Source: Endomychus coccineus (Eukaryota > Arthropoda > Insecta > Coleoptera > Endomychidae). Taken from it: DNA of 64,000 bases. Of the stretch, positions 13,131-24,431 are shown in pieces. Position numbers and translations under genes: made by a program. The stretch lies in contig OY294068.1 in assembly GCA_958510875.1 (NCBI GenBank), forward strand, positions 70,720,633-70,784,632, read 5' to 3'. The stretch's first letter is position 1. Each line of letters begins with the position of its first letter. The notes beneath the pieces were generated by a model. The model did not search any database. It worked only from the letters and a program-made list of their open reading frames with translations, and was not told where the DNA came from.

Positions 13131-13449
13131 TATATGAGGGAACTTACAGTTCCCGATGTTGAAGCAACAGCAGTTAATGGATCTTCTGCAAGATCATTCT
13201 CAATTTCTCCTTCTGTTAATTAACTAGCAGATTGAAAACTATAATCATGGTGTTATAACAGTTCTAGAAAAATCTAAAAACAAAAATAAGTATTTAAAAA
13301 GAAATGTGTTTTGTAAGGGATAAGAATGAAATATTCTCTATGCATAATAATATGTATAAGAATTGTTTTGGGTATGTTGAAAGAAATAATTCCGTGGGAT
13401 AATAAAATATATATCTATCTCATATTCTATATGAGCTTCATTGCATTGT

Positions 13450-14170
13450 GTTGGGGATGTTCAATCACTGCGACCTAAACGATATATTGTGTGCCCTTCT
13501 GCTGCTGCGCTCTTCAGGATATCTCGGCTATAAAAGTTCCTCCAACCCTGTGGCTTTAAGAAAGTTCAGTATTTCGGGTGGCTTCGCGTTACGTAAGTCT
13601 CCCCCCTATTCTATTTGTTATACCCAAGGTATCGTCCCCTTCTACCAATCCCAAGTCTTTTAAGGTATCCTTTCAACCGGTAGTCCAGTGTTAGAATTCC
13701 CGTAGTATTCTGAGTTTATTTTTACTTAGGTTGAAGCAGTCATTAGAAGATCACTTTTGGTTGTAGTTTCCCATAAGTATCTTTACTTGCCTCAGTCCTA
13801 GACCTATCCAGTGGTGGGATCTTCTGTTGTCTACTCCTTTTTTTCCAGTATTGCGCTGGCGCTTATTCCTCAGGTCCCACAAATGGTGTTTCGGCCCCTT
13901 TTTTTGAGTTTGCTTTTTCGTTACACTCCACCCCGGAACTCATAGGAGGGTATCTGCGTTGTTCTTGCCTAGTTCATTTAGTTTTTCTAAGCATTCCAAG
14001 ACCATCAAGGAGCTGATTACGTTAGAATGATGACTATTTCCTGTCTAAACCTTTCACAGTATTTGGTTCCAGGCGCTTATAATCCTATTCCAGTTCGTTC
14101 TGCTGTTTTGGAGCCATTTTTTTAGCATTTGGTGGCCTTTCTACGTCTAAGGATGGTGTTTTCGTCCCAT
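13450..14170 (-). pseudogene. LINE RNase H and C-terminal relic
   Basis: On the minus strand the RNase H domain of a non-LTR retrotransposon is readable in broken frames: NGSKTAERTGIGL (about 14130-14090, matching the usual TDGSKT box), LECLEKLNELGKNN (about 14000-13960), and CNEKANSKKGAETPFVGPEE (about 13930-13865; the usual form is GNEKADELA), followed by a tail near 13500-13560 ending in a FLK-TGL-like motif. It is a different lineage from the RNase H LINE at 19215-20654. No RT part is present. Many stops. Confidence 0.5.
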
Positions 14171-14689
14171 TCAGTGTCGACCGAGTAGTTTAAATCTGAT
14201 AATTTTAAAATACTTATAAATATAAACTTTTTCGAAAAATTTCACGAATGAAAAAAGTCTTATTTTGAGTCAAAATATCGATATATATGTTAGGAAAATA
14301 ATAGAGGAAGACACTGATTAATATTTTATTACGATGTTTTGTATACGAGAGCTCTTTACAAGTTGAATAATAATAAGTTAATGCTCTACCTCGCGTTCTC
14401 ACTTGCCGAGGTTCGGTTGTTAGGGGCTTCCCCGTAATCGCCGATAACTCTAGATCCGACAGACTGGCGCCAGAGATGACCTCAGCCAGTTGTAGTAGTT
14501 AGTCAACCCAATATTACCAGCATTTATGCTAACACGGCCATCCTGCTTGTATGCGTCCTCGCACCATTCAAGCCCCTTTAGAAATAGTTCTCAATACAAG
14601 TAATTCCTATTCAATAAAACAAATAAACAAAACATTTCATTATCAAAACATATCAAGTTTTACAAATAAATCTCAACATAACATTTGAT
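14171..14689. other. Unassigned sequence beside the Gypsy 3' end
   Basis: This may contain the degraded 3' LTR of the Gypsy-type element, but no LTR pair is detectable. It holds a palindromic CTGGCGCCAG at about 14464; that word resembles a primer-binding site, but it is palindromic and not adjacent to a demonstrable LTR. Confidence 0.25.
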
Positions 14690-15139
14690 ATCACAACCAG
14701 TTGAGGTTCGAAAATTTAGTATTGCAACCAGTTAAGGTTCGAAAATTTAGTATTGCAACCAGTTAAGATTCCAAAATGTAGTATCGCAACCAGTTAAGGT
14801 TCGAAAATTTAGTATTGCAACCAGTTAAGATTCCAAAATGTAGTATTGCAACCAGTTAAGGTTCGAAAATTTAGTATTGCAACCAGTTAAGATTCCAAAA
14901 TTTAGTATTGCAACCAGTTAAGGTTCCAAAATTTAGTATTGCAACCAGTAAAGGTTCCCAAATTTAGTATTGCAACCAGTTAAGGTTCGAAAATTTAGCA
15001 TTGCAACCAGTTAAGGTTCCAAAATGTAGTATTGCAACCAGTTAATCGAAAATTTAGTATTGCAACGAGTTAAGGTTCCAAAATTTAGTATTGCAACCAG
15101 TTAAGGTTCGAAAATTTAGCATTGCAACCAGTTAAGGTC
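14690..15139. repeat. 31-bp tandem repeat array, about 14.5 copies
   Basis: Units such as ATTGCAACCAGTTAAGG followed by TTCGAAAATTTAGT repeat head to tail with no spacers. Two subtypes tend to alternate (TTCGAAAATTTAG and TTCCAAAATGTAG), suggesting growth partly by a 62-bp dimer. One unit (near 15035) lacks 3 bases. The array lies immediately 3' of the Gypsy pol frame (minus-strand sense), so it is part of, or adjacent to, the 3' untranslated region of that retrotransposon. Confidence 0.9.
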
Positions 15140-16071
15140 CATAATCTTGACCGCCTTCAGGCCAAAGCCTTAGCTGTTCATGAGCTGCCGTTTTTGTGAT
15201 ATTTAAACGAGAATTTACTCTTCTCAAAATATATTTCTCATTATCAATTAAATTAATAATTTCATATAGCCCATCAAATTTTGGTTTTAATTTTTCACCA
15301 GAAACAAGGAGTATTAGCCACTACCACCCTATCACCGGTTTGGTACAGTTTTGCTGGCCTTCTCTTAATGTTGAATCGAATTTCTTGAAATTCTCTACCT
15401 TTTTCTAAAACTTTATTCACTTTCTTTTTTACTTCAGACAGATCATCCCTCTGCCTCTCAGGTACTTCAGTCAACATTAACCTTTCAGCTGGTAAACGTT
15501 CCTTTTTTCCAAACATTAACAAGTTAGGTATAACACCGGTACTTTTACATTTTGTTTCGTTTAGAACAGCTTCAATTTGTGGAATTACTGAAGTTCAGGA
15601 AGACTCTTTTTTATCACTCAAAACACTTCTCATTAAATTAAACAATGTTCTCATTATTCGTTCTACCTGTCCATTTCCTCTAGGCATCCCCGTTGCAATC
15701 AAATGCAAATCCACTTCATTTTCTAACAAAAAATCTTTGAATTTTGTGGAAACAAACGCCCTATCGGCAATAGTTCGTTTAGGTTTCCCAATTCTTTGAA
15801 ATACTTTCCCCAAAGCTATAATAGTATATTCTGCTTTTTTATTTCGTATCGGACAGAAGATAGAATACTTCGAATAAGCTTCAACAATAACCAAAATTTG
15901 AGTACATTTATTAGATTCAACCAATGGTCCCGCATGATTCACATGCCAAGTATCAAACGATTCTATAGCCTTCTCGCCTAATTGATAAAGACCCTTCGTT
16001 TTGCCCGTGTCACTTCTGTTAACAGAGCACGATCTACAATTTTTTATGTATTTCTTGAATATTTGACCCAT
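15140..16071 (-). pseudogene. Gypsy-type integrase (pol C-terminal part)
   Basis: This part of pol would insert the cDNA. The zinc-binding region retains the CRSCSVNRSD half of the HHCC module. The core has DTWHVNHAGPL, then ADRAFVSTKF (second Asp), then GNGQVERIMRTL (catalytic Glu). The C-terminal domain includes RLMLTEVPERQRDDLSEV and FDGLYEIINLIDNEKYILRR, and the coding stretch ends at about 15140 right at the 31-bp array. A break near 15595-15520 and stops at 16080-16130 interrupt it. It follows the truncated RT on the minus strand in the normal Gypsy order. Confidence 0.85.
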
Positions 16072-16720
16072 TCGTGGTCAATATAATTCTTCTTTAAGTC
16101 GCGAAATACATTTATTTCAGACAATGTGAGTTGCATCATCTTGAAAAGTTTTCATTACAGCTAATCTTCCATCAATTGGAACAAAACATCTTTACCCTTC
16201 GTCTTTTCCAGTAGGTTTGCTAGTATAAATTAAACCTTCTTTAATTCTAAACCCGTTTCGTATTTTATTAGACAATTGTTGACAAAAATAGTCCTCAACT
16301 TGATAATCTTTGATTGTTTTATTCTCGGCTATCAACAGTAGCAGTATATTTTCTTGAATTTTCTTCAACTTTCAATTGGTGAAAACCAGCTCTCATATCC
16401 AAAGTCGTGAAATATTTAGCTTGGCCCAAAGCGTCTAACTGATCATGTATGTTCTGTAAAGGAAATCTATCTTTTATTGTCTTTTTATTTATACTTCTAT
16501 AATCGCAACATAATCTCAAAGAACCATTTTTCTTTTGAACTAATACATTCGGGCTTACGTATGGAGAAGAACTTTCTCTAATTATACCTTCTTTAAGCAA
16601 ATCATCTATTATTTGTTGAACTTGAATACGTTCTGAATATGCTAATCGCCGAGGCCGAAAAGCAACAGGAATATCATCGGTAAGTTTTATTTCCAATTTT
16701 CCAGTAGTGACAACCAAAAA
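16072..16720 (-). pseudogene. Gypsy-type reverse transcriptase, deleted before the catalytic YxDD
   Basis: RT N-terminal blocks are clear: RPRRLAYSERIQVQQIIDDL, KNGSLRLCCDYRSINKKTI, FTTLDMRAGFHQLKVEENS with the first catalytic Asp. At about 16320, after TATVDSRE, the sequence jumps to NKTIKDYQVEDYFCQQL, which belongs just upstream of integrase. The YxDD box, thumb and RNase H are therefore missing through an internal deletion of roughly 1 kb (size inferred from usual Gypsy spacing). The element cannot self-replicate. Confidence 0.85.
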
Positions 16721-17632
16721 TGGAGCAGTATTTTATAAAATTTTATTTTATATATCATTTTGACGCTCGTCCAATCCTGACACGTGTAATTTTGAACTTG
16801 GGCGTAAAATCGTTTTGATATCATTTAAACATAAATCAATACCATGATATCTTCGAATAATTTTAAGACTAGGGCGGCAAATGACATCCCAGCCGATTCA
16901 TGCGTCAACTTCGGGTATAGTCGAATTTGGTACGACTGTAAAATCTATTTCAACCGTTACTTCCCTGAGGGTCACTAACAAAGTACAAGTTCCTATTGTT
17001 GATACAACATTACTACCAAAACCAGATAGTATTACTTCGTTTTTATTATGTTACCGTTTACTTGAAATACAACATGTTCATGAATAATAGACATATCGGC
17101 ACCACTATCAACCAAATACAAAAAAGATTGAATATTATTGCCATAAGGAATAATAGCTTTAGGCATTATGTCACATCGTCTGATATTAACTCTTAAAACT
17201 TTTGGTTTCCCATGCTTTTTCCAACATCGACCTTCATCATGCTCTAATCTTTTACAAAAGTGGCTTTGAGTAATATTTCTTTTATTATCAACAGTTACTT
17301 TAGTCAGACAATCCTCGATTTTATATTTGTATCTGATTGTATTTATTTCAGTAATCCATTCTTGAGCAGTATAATTACTTTTATTCGGATCGAAATTACC
17401 TGTGTTATTGTTGAAATCGGGATATTTGCACTCTGGTAACTTTTCTTCGGTCCAGGCTTGGCTGTTGAGGTTGATTTCAAAATTGCGACTTCGGACGTTA
17501 ATGTTACGAGTGCAGCTCACATCGATGTCAAAGTAGAACTTAAAGTTAACCACTCGGTATTGTCTTGCACTTCATTTTCAGAATCACCCCGTATCTCGAC
17601 AGATTCTACAGTATCACCACAACCACTCATTG
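16721..17632 (-). pseudogene. Gypsy-type gag-protease region
   Basis: The minus-strand frame starts at ATG 17632 (MSGCGDTVESVEIRGDSENE), an acidic gag-like N terminus. It breaks near 17530 and continues as a gag remnant ending in a Cys/His segment (SHFCKRLEHDEGRCW), then the aspartic protease with FLYLVDSGADMSIIH (about 17135-17090). The protease-RT linker is readable to 16720. No envelope gene is present. No convincing 5' LTR or primer-binding site was found upstream (17633-18500). Confidence 0.7.
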
Positions 17633-18639
17633 TTATTATTTAATCTGCTTAACGTTATAATACTAAAAAATGAAAATTATAAAATTTGCAATTGTTTCAT
17701 TATTGACCGATTTATGTTTTGACCGCCTTTTTTTTACAAAACTCTCTAACTCGGATAGGGTGCGTATTCCATAAAATTACCAGAACAAAAAAATGCATTC
17801 GGACCCAAAAAATACTAATATATCAATTATTTTCAATTTCGTCCCTTTTTGGCCGTTTTTTCTTCTAGGGGCGCGTTTTTGCACCTAAAAGGGTAGCAAT
17901 TTAAAAACGAACATCCAAACTAACCACAAACCATCTGAGAGACGCCCACCAAGTTTCGTAAATGAAGGAACACTCAGAAAAAATCCGTGGGTAAAAACCT
18001 TCATTTACTGGACTATTATTGAACATTTGTTGTATTTTTCCCCTGTTCTATATCAAAATTATTGGTAATTATCTAGAATACGTCATTCGCCACATGATTA
18101 TTTACTATACTTCTTCTACATACTCCCAACAATCCATTTCAAGCTATCTTATATGGTGCAAATTAATACTTATGTCATGATACAATTTTTAATATTCAAT
18201 TATTAAGTTTTTTATTGCAACTACGTACGACATTGGTACATGGGAACATTGTTACACAAACATTATACACGTAAACATTGCTACACCTTCCCCTTGATAA
18301 ATATTTTATAATCATTGATAATTACCTTCATAATTACCCTTGCCTTCTTAGAGAATAAAATTATAGCCATTCCGAAATCAATATTGACAATAATTCCACT
18401 TAACAGGGTAATTGTCTATTAGTATTTTTCAAGTAATGTGGCATCCTTTTCAGTTAAATGAAAGCCATCTGTACGAGTTCGAGATTAAATGTGTAACAAT
18501 GTTTGTGTGTATCAGTGTTGCCCGTACTGTAAAAAAATTAATTTCTAAATTTCAATTGTGACATAAGGTTCAATTTGCTTCAAGGTAACAATGGATTCAC
18601 GTGAATAATGTTTAAAAAATTAATTGATGTAGGTAGGAC
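17633..18639. other. Upstream of Gypsy gag; no LTR demonstrated
   Basis: AT-rich. A loose inverted pair, ACATTGTTACACAAACATT near 18245 and GTGTAACAATGTTTGTGTG near 18488, frames about 270 bases and could be the ends of a MITE or a decayed LTR. Nothing else supportable. Confidence 0.3.
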
Positions 18640-18924
18640 CACGGTCGTATATACAGGTCTGGAAACTATGTTTGACATGAGTCTCTTACATGCCGCCAAA
18701 CTCGTAGTCCATCGCTCAGCCACCAGCTGGCGCATGGATCGAAGTATGTTGTCAGGATGTCAGGATTAGGCGCTATATCGTTCAAACACGGTCGTATACG
18801 TGCCAGAGAACATCCCTCGACTCATGCGCCACCCTTTTGGTACTACGCAACAGATGACGCTTACCGGACTCACTTCTCACATAGGAAACAGCCTCGACTT
18901 TCCAGACCTGTATATACGACCGTG
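18640..18924. mobile_element. 285-bp MITE with 8-bp TSD, P-like family 2
   Basis: The ends are CACGGTCGTATATACAGG and its inverse, flanked by a perfect 8-bp duplication GGTAGGAC (18632-18639 and 18925-18932). It shares long terminal stretches with the larger copy at 32835-33810 (CCGCCAAACTCGTAGTCC, TTTGGTACTACGC). An 8-bp duplication fits the P or hAT superfamilies. The larger copy contains a THAP-like exon, which favours P-like. No coding capacity. Confidence 0.85.
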
Positions 18925-19214
18925 GGTAGGACTCATAAAAAATAATAGTCATAGATAGTAAAATTAAATATGATGCTTTCAGCCATAATAATTAGCTAAT
19001 AATAAAAGAATAAACATTGATTTGATTATGTTAAAAATGAAAGCAATTTGACTTAACAGAATTCAAATTGCAATTTATTTCATAATGTAGGTCAAAAAAT
19101 CACTTTGTGACAAAACTGAGTTATTAGGTCTCTGTCCACAACTTATGATCACTAAACATTACAGTGACAGTATCAATTACGTTTACACTGGATAAATCCA
19201 AATGGCACTAATAG

Positions 19215-20654
19215 AAATAAAATTATAATGAAAAATCAGAACGCAAGTCTCATCCAAATCATCAAAACAATAATAAACAGAATGGCGGAATCGCGTCGCA
19301 TATCTGTTCATCTTGGCCGTCTGCAGCGGCTTGCATTCGTAGGCATACTGAGCGGTATTAGGTCGGCTCCGACGAGAGCCCTTGAAGCTCTCGCTGGATT
19401 GCCACCTCTGCACTTATACATAAAAACTGAGGCCATGAGAACGGCGTATAGGTTAAAGGGCCTAGGCCACTGGACCAAAACGCACCACTCTCGTGGACAC
19501 TCATCGATTTTAAGTGAGGCAATCTCTAAATGCCCCATACTAGAAATGAAGCAAGATATCATGTTCCCTGCTATATGTCTCACTTCTCCCAAAATCCTCA
19601 TCCCGGATACAGGTGATTGGAACAACGAAACTCTCATCCTATTGCCACCAGACGGGCTCGTATGGTTCACAGATGGGTCCAAGGCAGGTCAGGTCACTCC
19701 CGCCCCAGAAACCTGACCTGCCTTGGACCCATCTGTGAACCATACGAGCCCGTCTGGTGGCAATAGGATGAGAGTTTCGTTGTTCCAAGAGTGTACCTAA
19801 AAAGGTGAAGGATCACTATCTCAGTGACTCTAGGCGATTACTGCACGGTTTTTCAGGCGGAGGTCTACACAATACTGACTTGTGCCATGGAAAACCTGCG
19901 AAGAAACTATAAATAGGCGCATATATATTTGCACAGACAGTCGGTCGGCTCTGGGAGCTCTCAAATCACCCAGAGTCACATCAAGGCTTGTCAAAGAATG
20001 CAGGGATACACTGGCTGAACTAGCCAGGAGAAAAAAGTTCAACTCATCTGGGTCCCTGGACGCAGCGGAGTTGTAGGAAACGAAATGGCCGACTCTCTGG
20101 CCAGGCGAGGGTCTACTAGCGCCCCTATCGGTCCGGAGCCAAGAGTCACTTTATCAAACTGCGAAGGGTGTCTCGCCCTTCTGGGCCAACTGGATAAAGA
20201 GTGGTCTAAACTGTGGTGAGAATCACCACGCATGAGGCAGGCCAAGCTCTTCATCAAAGAGCCTGTGCCTAGGCTCTCAAAGAAACTTCTTTCATCATCA
20301 GATAGATGACTGGAATCCTAACCGGTCACTGTCGTCTTAACAAACATCTCCACACTATGGGCATTACAGATGACCCAATACCCAATATGTAGGAAATGCA
20401 GAGAGGCGGAAGAAGCTGCCTCTCACATCCTGTTGGAATGCCCAGCATTAGCATCCCTCAGGCACCGACACTTCGGAGAATCAAAACTGCTCCCAGAAGA
20501 ACTTATGGAAGCCAGCACTGGCAATATTGTGGGTTTCTGGCGGCCCACAAACCTGCTAGAATAGAATAGGCTTCTGACCACGGGGCGCACAATGGGCCCA
20601 ACTAAGTGGCCTATGTGCTAAGCCCCCTCCCCTCAAATGATGATGATGATGATA
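19215..20654 (+). mobile_element. LINE 3' fragment with RNase H (R1/LOA/I-like) and ATG-repeat tail
   Basis: The C-terminal half of a non-LTR ORF2. Visible parts: the post-RT region LQRLAFVGILSGIRSAPTRA with ALEALAGLPPLHLYIKTEAM (about 19310-19435), the RNase H box VWFTDGSKAG (about 19662), then after a rearrangement IYICTDSRSALGALKSPR (about 19927-19980), GVVGNEMADSLARRGS (about 20068-20118) and a zinc-knuckle-like CRKCREAEEAASHILLECP (about 20388-20450). It ends at FWRPTNLLE near 20560, followed by a short UTR and an (ATG)n tail at 20637-20654, typical of this LINE group. 5'-truncated; several stops; interrupted by the palindrome at 19618-19787. Confidence 0.8.
19618..19787. repeat. Perfect 77-bp inverted duplication inside the LINE RNase H
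   Basis: 19618-19694 is repeated as its exact reverse complement at 19711-19787 with a 16-base spacer (CACTCCCGCCCCAGAA). It duplicates the segment coding for PPDGLVWFTDGSKAG. Perfect identity inside a decayed LINE means the event is very recent or is an assembly or library artefact. Confidence 0.9.
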
Positions 20655-20771
20655 TCTGTTCATCATTTGAAAGAGTCGCCGTCTGGTGACGGTTTCACCC
20701 TCCGCTATGTCTTTCGCAAGGATTATAATATGTTATTAATAATGTTACCCCTATACAGAGTTGTAGATATA

Positions 20772-22525
20772 CAGGGTGTTCCATCTCAGACGAGCCACCC
20801 CGTATATTTCTTATCCCATAGTGAGTGGAAAAATCTCCCGAAACACGTCGAATGATTTGTTTGGGGGACATCTTTTGACGTATATTTGAGGCTTGAACGA
20901 ACAACCCCCTAATAGGGGGCGCTTCAACCCCTCAAAATTGAATAGGGGAGAGGGGTTGAGTGATACGTCATTTGAAAGGTCTTGGAAGCCTCTTTGCAAC
21001 GATGTATGAAAAACGTAAATTTGATGAACCGTTTTCCCCAAAAATTAATTTTGTTGCTCGAATGCGCCACCTTGAATATTTTGGTTATTTGTACAATGTA
21101 CAAGCTCATTTATATTAAGCCTTTTTTACAAACTTAAACAATCTTCAAAAAATCACATTCGTAAAAAAATTGAATTGTGTTGTCATGCTTACAATGAAAA
21201 AAATTAAATCTGCGTGTTTAAATCAAATGTTCAAATTGTCCTCCATTGACTTCCATACAATAATACATTCTCTCAAACTAATAAATAAAAAAACAGCAAA
21301 ACATTTCCTTATGCCTTCATTTTTTGTTCTTAGAAGGTGTTTATCTGGTTTTAACGTTTCTTCGATCATTTCATGATTTGAATCTATCTGTTGAGTTACT
21401 ACTTTGCTGATTTGTTTAAAATTTCAAAAAATATGGTGTACACATTGCAAGAACGTGTTGAGCTTGTTAGCCTTTATTACCAAAATCAAAATTATGCTCG
21501 AGCGGCTGCAAGGATATTTAACGAAAACCATCCTGAACATAGCGTTCGCCATAAGTACGTAATGGAATTGATTTCAAAATTTGTGGAGACGGGTTCAGTA
21601 ATGGATAAAAAAAGGGCACCCATTGTAATTGTTAATGATGAAGGAGCAGCTGTGGCCGTATTGGGACATGTCCAACTTATGCCAAACACGCAATCTGTAC
21701 GATAACTTTCTGCAGCTTCCGGTATAAGCCAATCTAACGTTTTCAGAATCTTACATAAACACAAGTTCCATCCGTACAAAATTAAATTAATTCAGGAATT
21801 AAATGATGATGATTGAGATCGAAGGCAAGAGTTTTGCGAAATTATGGTCGAGCTTATCAACAATAACCCAAATTTCTTGTACAACGTTTGCTTTTCTGAC
21901 GAATGCACTTTTTTACCTAATGGAGAGGTTAACCGGCATAACTGTAGAATTTGGAGCTATACAAATCCTCATGTATTTCGAGAAGCTCACACTCAACATC
22001 GGGAAAAGCTAAACGTTTGGGTAGGAATTTTGGGAGACCACCTAATTGGACCTCTGTCCAATTTGAACATTTGATTTAAACACGCAGATTTATTTTTTTT
22101 CATTGTAAGCATGACAACACAATTCAATTTTTTTACGAATGTGATTTTTTGAAGATTGTTTAAGTTTGTAAAAAGGCTTAATGAAAATGAGCTTGTACAT
22201 TGTACAAATAACCAAAATATTCAAGGTGGCGCATTCGAGCAACAAAATCAATTTTTGGCGAAAACGGTTCATCAAATTTACGTTTTTCATACACCGTTGT
22301 AAAGAGGCTTCCAAGACCTTTCAAATGACGTATCACTCAACCCCTTTCCCCTATTCAATTTTGAGGGGTTGAAGCGCCCCCTATCAGGGGGTTGCTCGTT
22401 CAAGCCTCAAATATACGTCAAAAGATGTCTCCCAAACAAGATCATTCGACGTGTTTCGGGAGATTTTTCCACTCACTATGGGATAAGAAATATACGGGGT
22501 GGCTCGTCTGAGATGGAACACCCTG
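20772..22525. mobile_element. Mariner-like element A, internally deleted
   Basis: The ends are CAGGGTGTTCCATCTCAGAC and inverse, with TIRs of roughly 430 bp (20772 to about 21210, and about 22085 to 22525). Flanks are TATA on both sides, compatible with a TA duplication. Inside is a transposase truncated by an internal deletion: the frame runs to GILGDHLIGPL and then joins the last codons just before the right TIR. Element B (25146-26107) keeps exactly the catalytic part missing here. Confidence 0.85.
21433..22074 (+). pseudogene. Mariner-like transposase of element A, N-terminal part
   Basis: Starts at ATG 21433 (MVYTLQERVELVSLYYQNQN). A helix-turn-helix region (ARAAARIFNENHP) follows, then a stop at about 21703, ISQSNVFRILHKHKFHPYKI, another stop near 21815, and the first catalytic Asp in CFSDECTFLPNGEVNRHNCR. 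After GDHLIGPL (about 22055) coding jumps to the extreme C terminus, so the second and third catalytic Asp are lost. Two stops plus the deletion make it inactive. Confidence 0.8.
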
Positions 22526-24431
22526 TATATCTAACCTACCATGCCATGCCATGGTTTGATAATGAAGTAGATAATAAAATTGAGGACCGCGATAAAACTT
22601 ACAAGTTGTTCAAAGCCAGTAGAGAAAAGGAACGTCAAAACATTTGGGAAATTTTCAAAAAACACAGAAACGATGTAGTGAATATCTTGAAACTAAAGAA
22701 ACAGCAGTACCATTATAATAAAATTGATAGATTTACAAATAACCCCAAACAAATGTGGAAAACTTTAAGACATCAATTAATACAAACATAAACGATGGTC
22801 CCACGCTATTCAATTTGAAAAGGACACTCTACAATTAGTTTCAAGGAAGAGTTTAGTAATAGTGGAAAAGTTTAATTTTTATTTCATTGATAGTGTACGT
22901 GAAATCACTGGAAGTATTGACTCTTCTGAAGAGTGGTGTAATATAAATTACAACATGTATCAACAATTGGACGTATTCAAATTATTATCACTAAATGAGT
23001 TACGAGTAATAGTAAATACATTAGATTCTAAACTCTCAGTAAATGAGATACTAAACGCAAAAATTTTGAAAGAAATGTTTGAAACAATTGGTCACATTAT
23101 GTTGAATTTGGCTAACAGTTCACTTAGCACGGGCAAAATTCCCACGTTACTTAAGACTAGTATTACGATTCCAATTCAAAAAAATTCCAAATACCATTAA
23201 ACCATTTGAATTTAGACCTGTGAATACCCTCTACCCTCTATGGAAAAAGTTTTAGAATTAACCGTCTATGAACAATTTTTGAATCACATTGAAAACAATG
23301 ACTTATTATTGAACGACCAATCTGGATTTCGAAAAAAGATTGTTGTGAATCGTCACTACAACTCACACTATGTAAATTTAAATAAGATCTAGACAGTAAC
23401 AAATATGTCGTAAGTGTATTCTTGAATTTGAAACGAGCTTTTGAAACCATCGACCGAAGAATTCTGTGAATTTATAAATCAGTTTGCAGATGACACCCTG
23501 ATAGCTTGTAGTGATTGTAACTTAGACAAAGCTGTAAAAAAATGAACACAGTCTTGAAAGATATTACCAAATATTTGAGGGTGAATAAACTCAAATTGAA
23601 TGTCACCAAAACCAAAGGGATGATAATCACGACTAAATATAAATATGCTAAGCTAAATATCATTAATATAAATGTGCATGTAAATAATGATCAAATATAA
23701 AATGTCCCAACAATGAAGTACTTGGGCTTCATGTTAGATAATACCCTTTCTTTTGATATCATTTTGAATTTATCATCAGAAAAATATCAAAAAAACTATA
23801 TTTTTTCTCCAGAATTGCTCAATCTCTCTCAACTGAATCTAAAATCACTATACAACACTATAAATCCAGCCACGTTTTGATTACTGTGCTTCCATATTAA
23901 TGTTAGATCTTAGCAAAAAAAAATCATTTACAATTGCAAAATCGTGGCATGCGAATTATTTTGAAATCAAAACGATATATCTCTGTCATTTTTATGAACA
24001 ACTTTGCAATTGTTTTCTGTTACTGGACGTCTTCATTATCTGGTCTTCATATTTAAAGTCTTGAACAACTTAGCTCCTTTATATTTTCAGAAATATTTGG
24101 TTTATCAGCATAATGTTCATTCCTACGAAACTAGAAATGATTTTCATATTTTAAGAGAAAACAGAATGAGTACAATGAATTCATTATTTTTTAGAGGTTT
24201 TCAGGAATTTAACAAATTACCTGAATCTTTAAAAAAAATTAGTCTACTTGTAAAATTCAAAAGTAGCTAAAAAATTTCATTCGAACTGTTATTCAAATGA
24301 ATATTTGCATACATAAATATTTAAGAATAAGTGAACAATTTGTAATATATAATTTTTTATTGTTATTTTTTAAATTTGTGAACTGTATATTAGGTTTCTC
24401 TCATTTTAAATTTATCTATCTATCATCTATA
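22526..24431 (+). mobile_element. LINE ORF2 fragment (CR1/Jockey-type), decayed
   Basis: A linker region (NIWEIFKKHRNDVVNILKLK, 22650-22710) is followed by the pre-RT block LNELRVIVNTLDSKLSVNEI (about 23000) and LANSSLSTGKIPTLLKTSIT. RT follows in broken frames: ENNDLLLNDQSGF (about 23290), FADDTLIACSD (about 23490, the catalytic FADD box), KYLGFMLDNTLSF-like text near 23720, and LHYLVFIFKVLNNLAPLYF (24030-24090) near the C terminus. The 3' end near 24415-24431 is a TATC-type run. Several hundred bases of central RT are missing around 23460. Sequence differs from the LINE family at 5010. Confidence 0.75.

Noticed and set aside
14464..14475. Gypsy-type primer-binding site (CTGGCGCCAG)
   Set aside because: The word is palindromic, no LTR boundary is detectable next to it, and it lies at the wrong (3') side of the minus-strand element.
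14690..15139. CRISPR-like array of 31-bp repeats
   Set aside because: Units are directly adjacent with no unique spacers, and the context is a eukaryotic Gypsy element; it is a tandem repeat.
18243..18512. LTR or MITE bounded by TGTTACACAAACATT-like inverted words
   Set aside because: The inverted match is short and imperfect and no target duplication is visible.
22262..22500. Frames repeated at 20811-21041, 22181-22500 and 25972-26256 as a small gene family
   Set aside because: All are within the terminal inverted repeats of mariner-like elements A and B.
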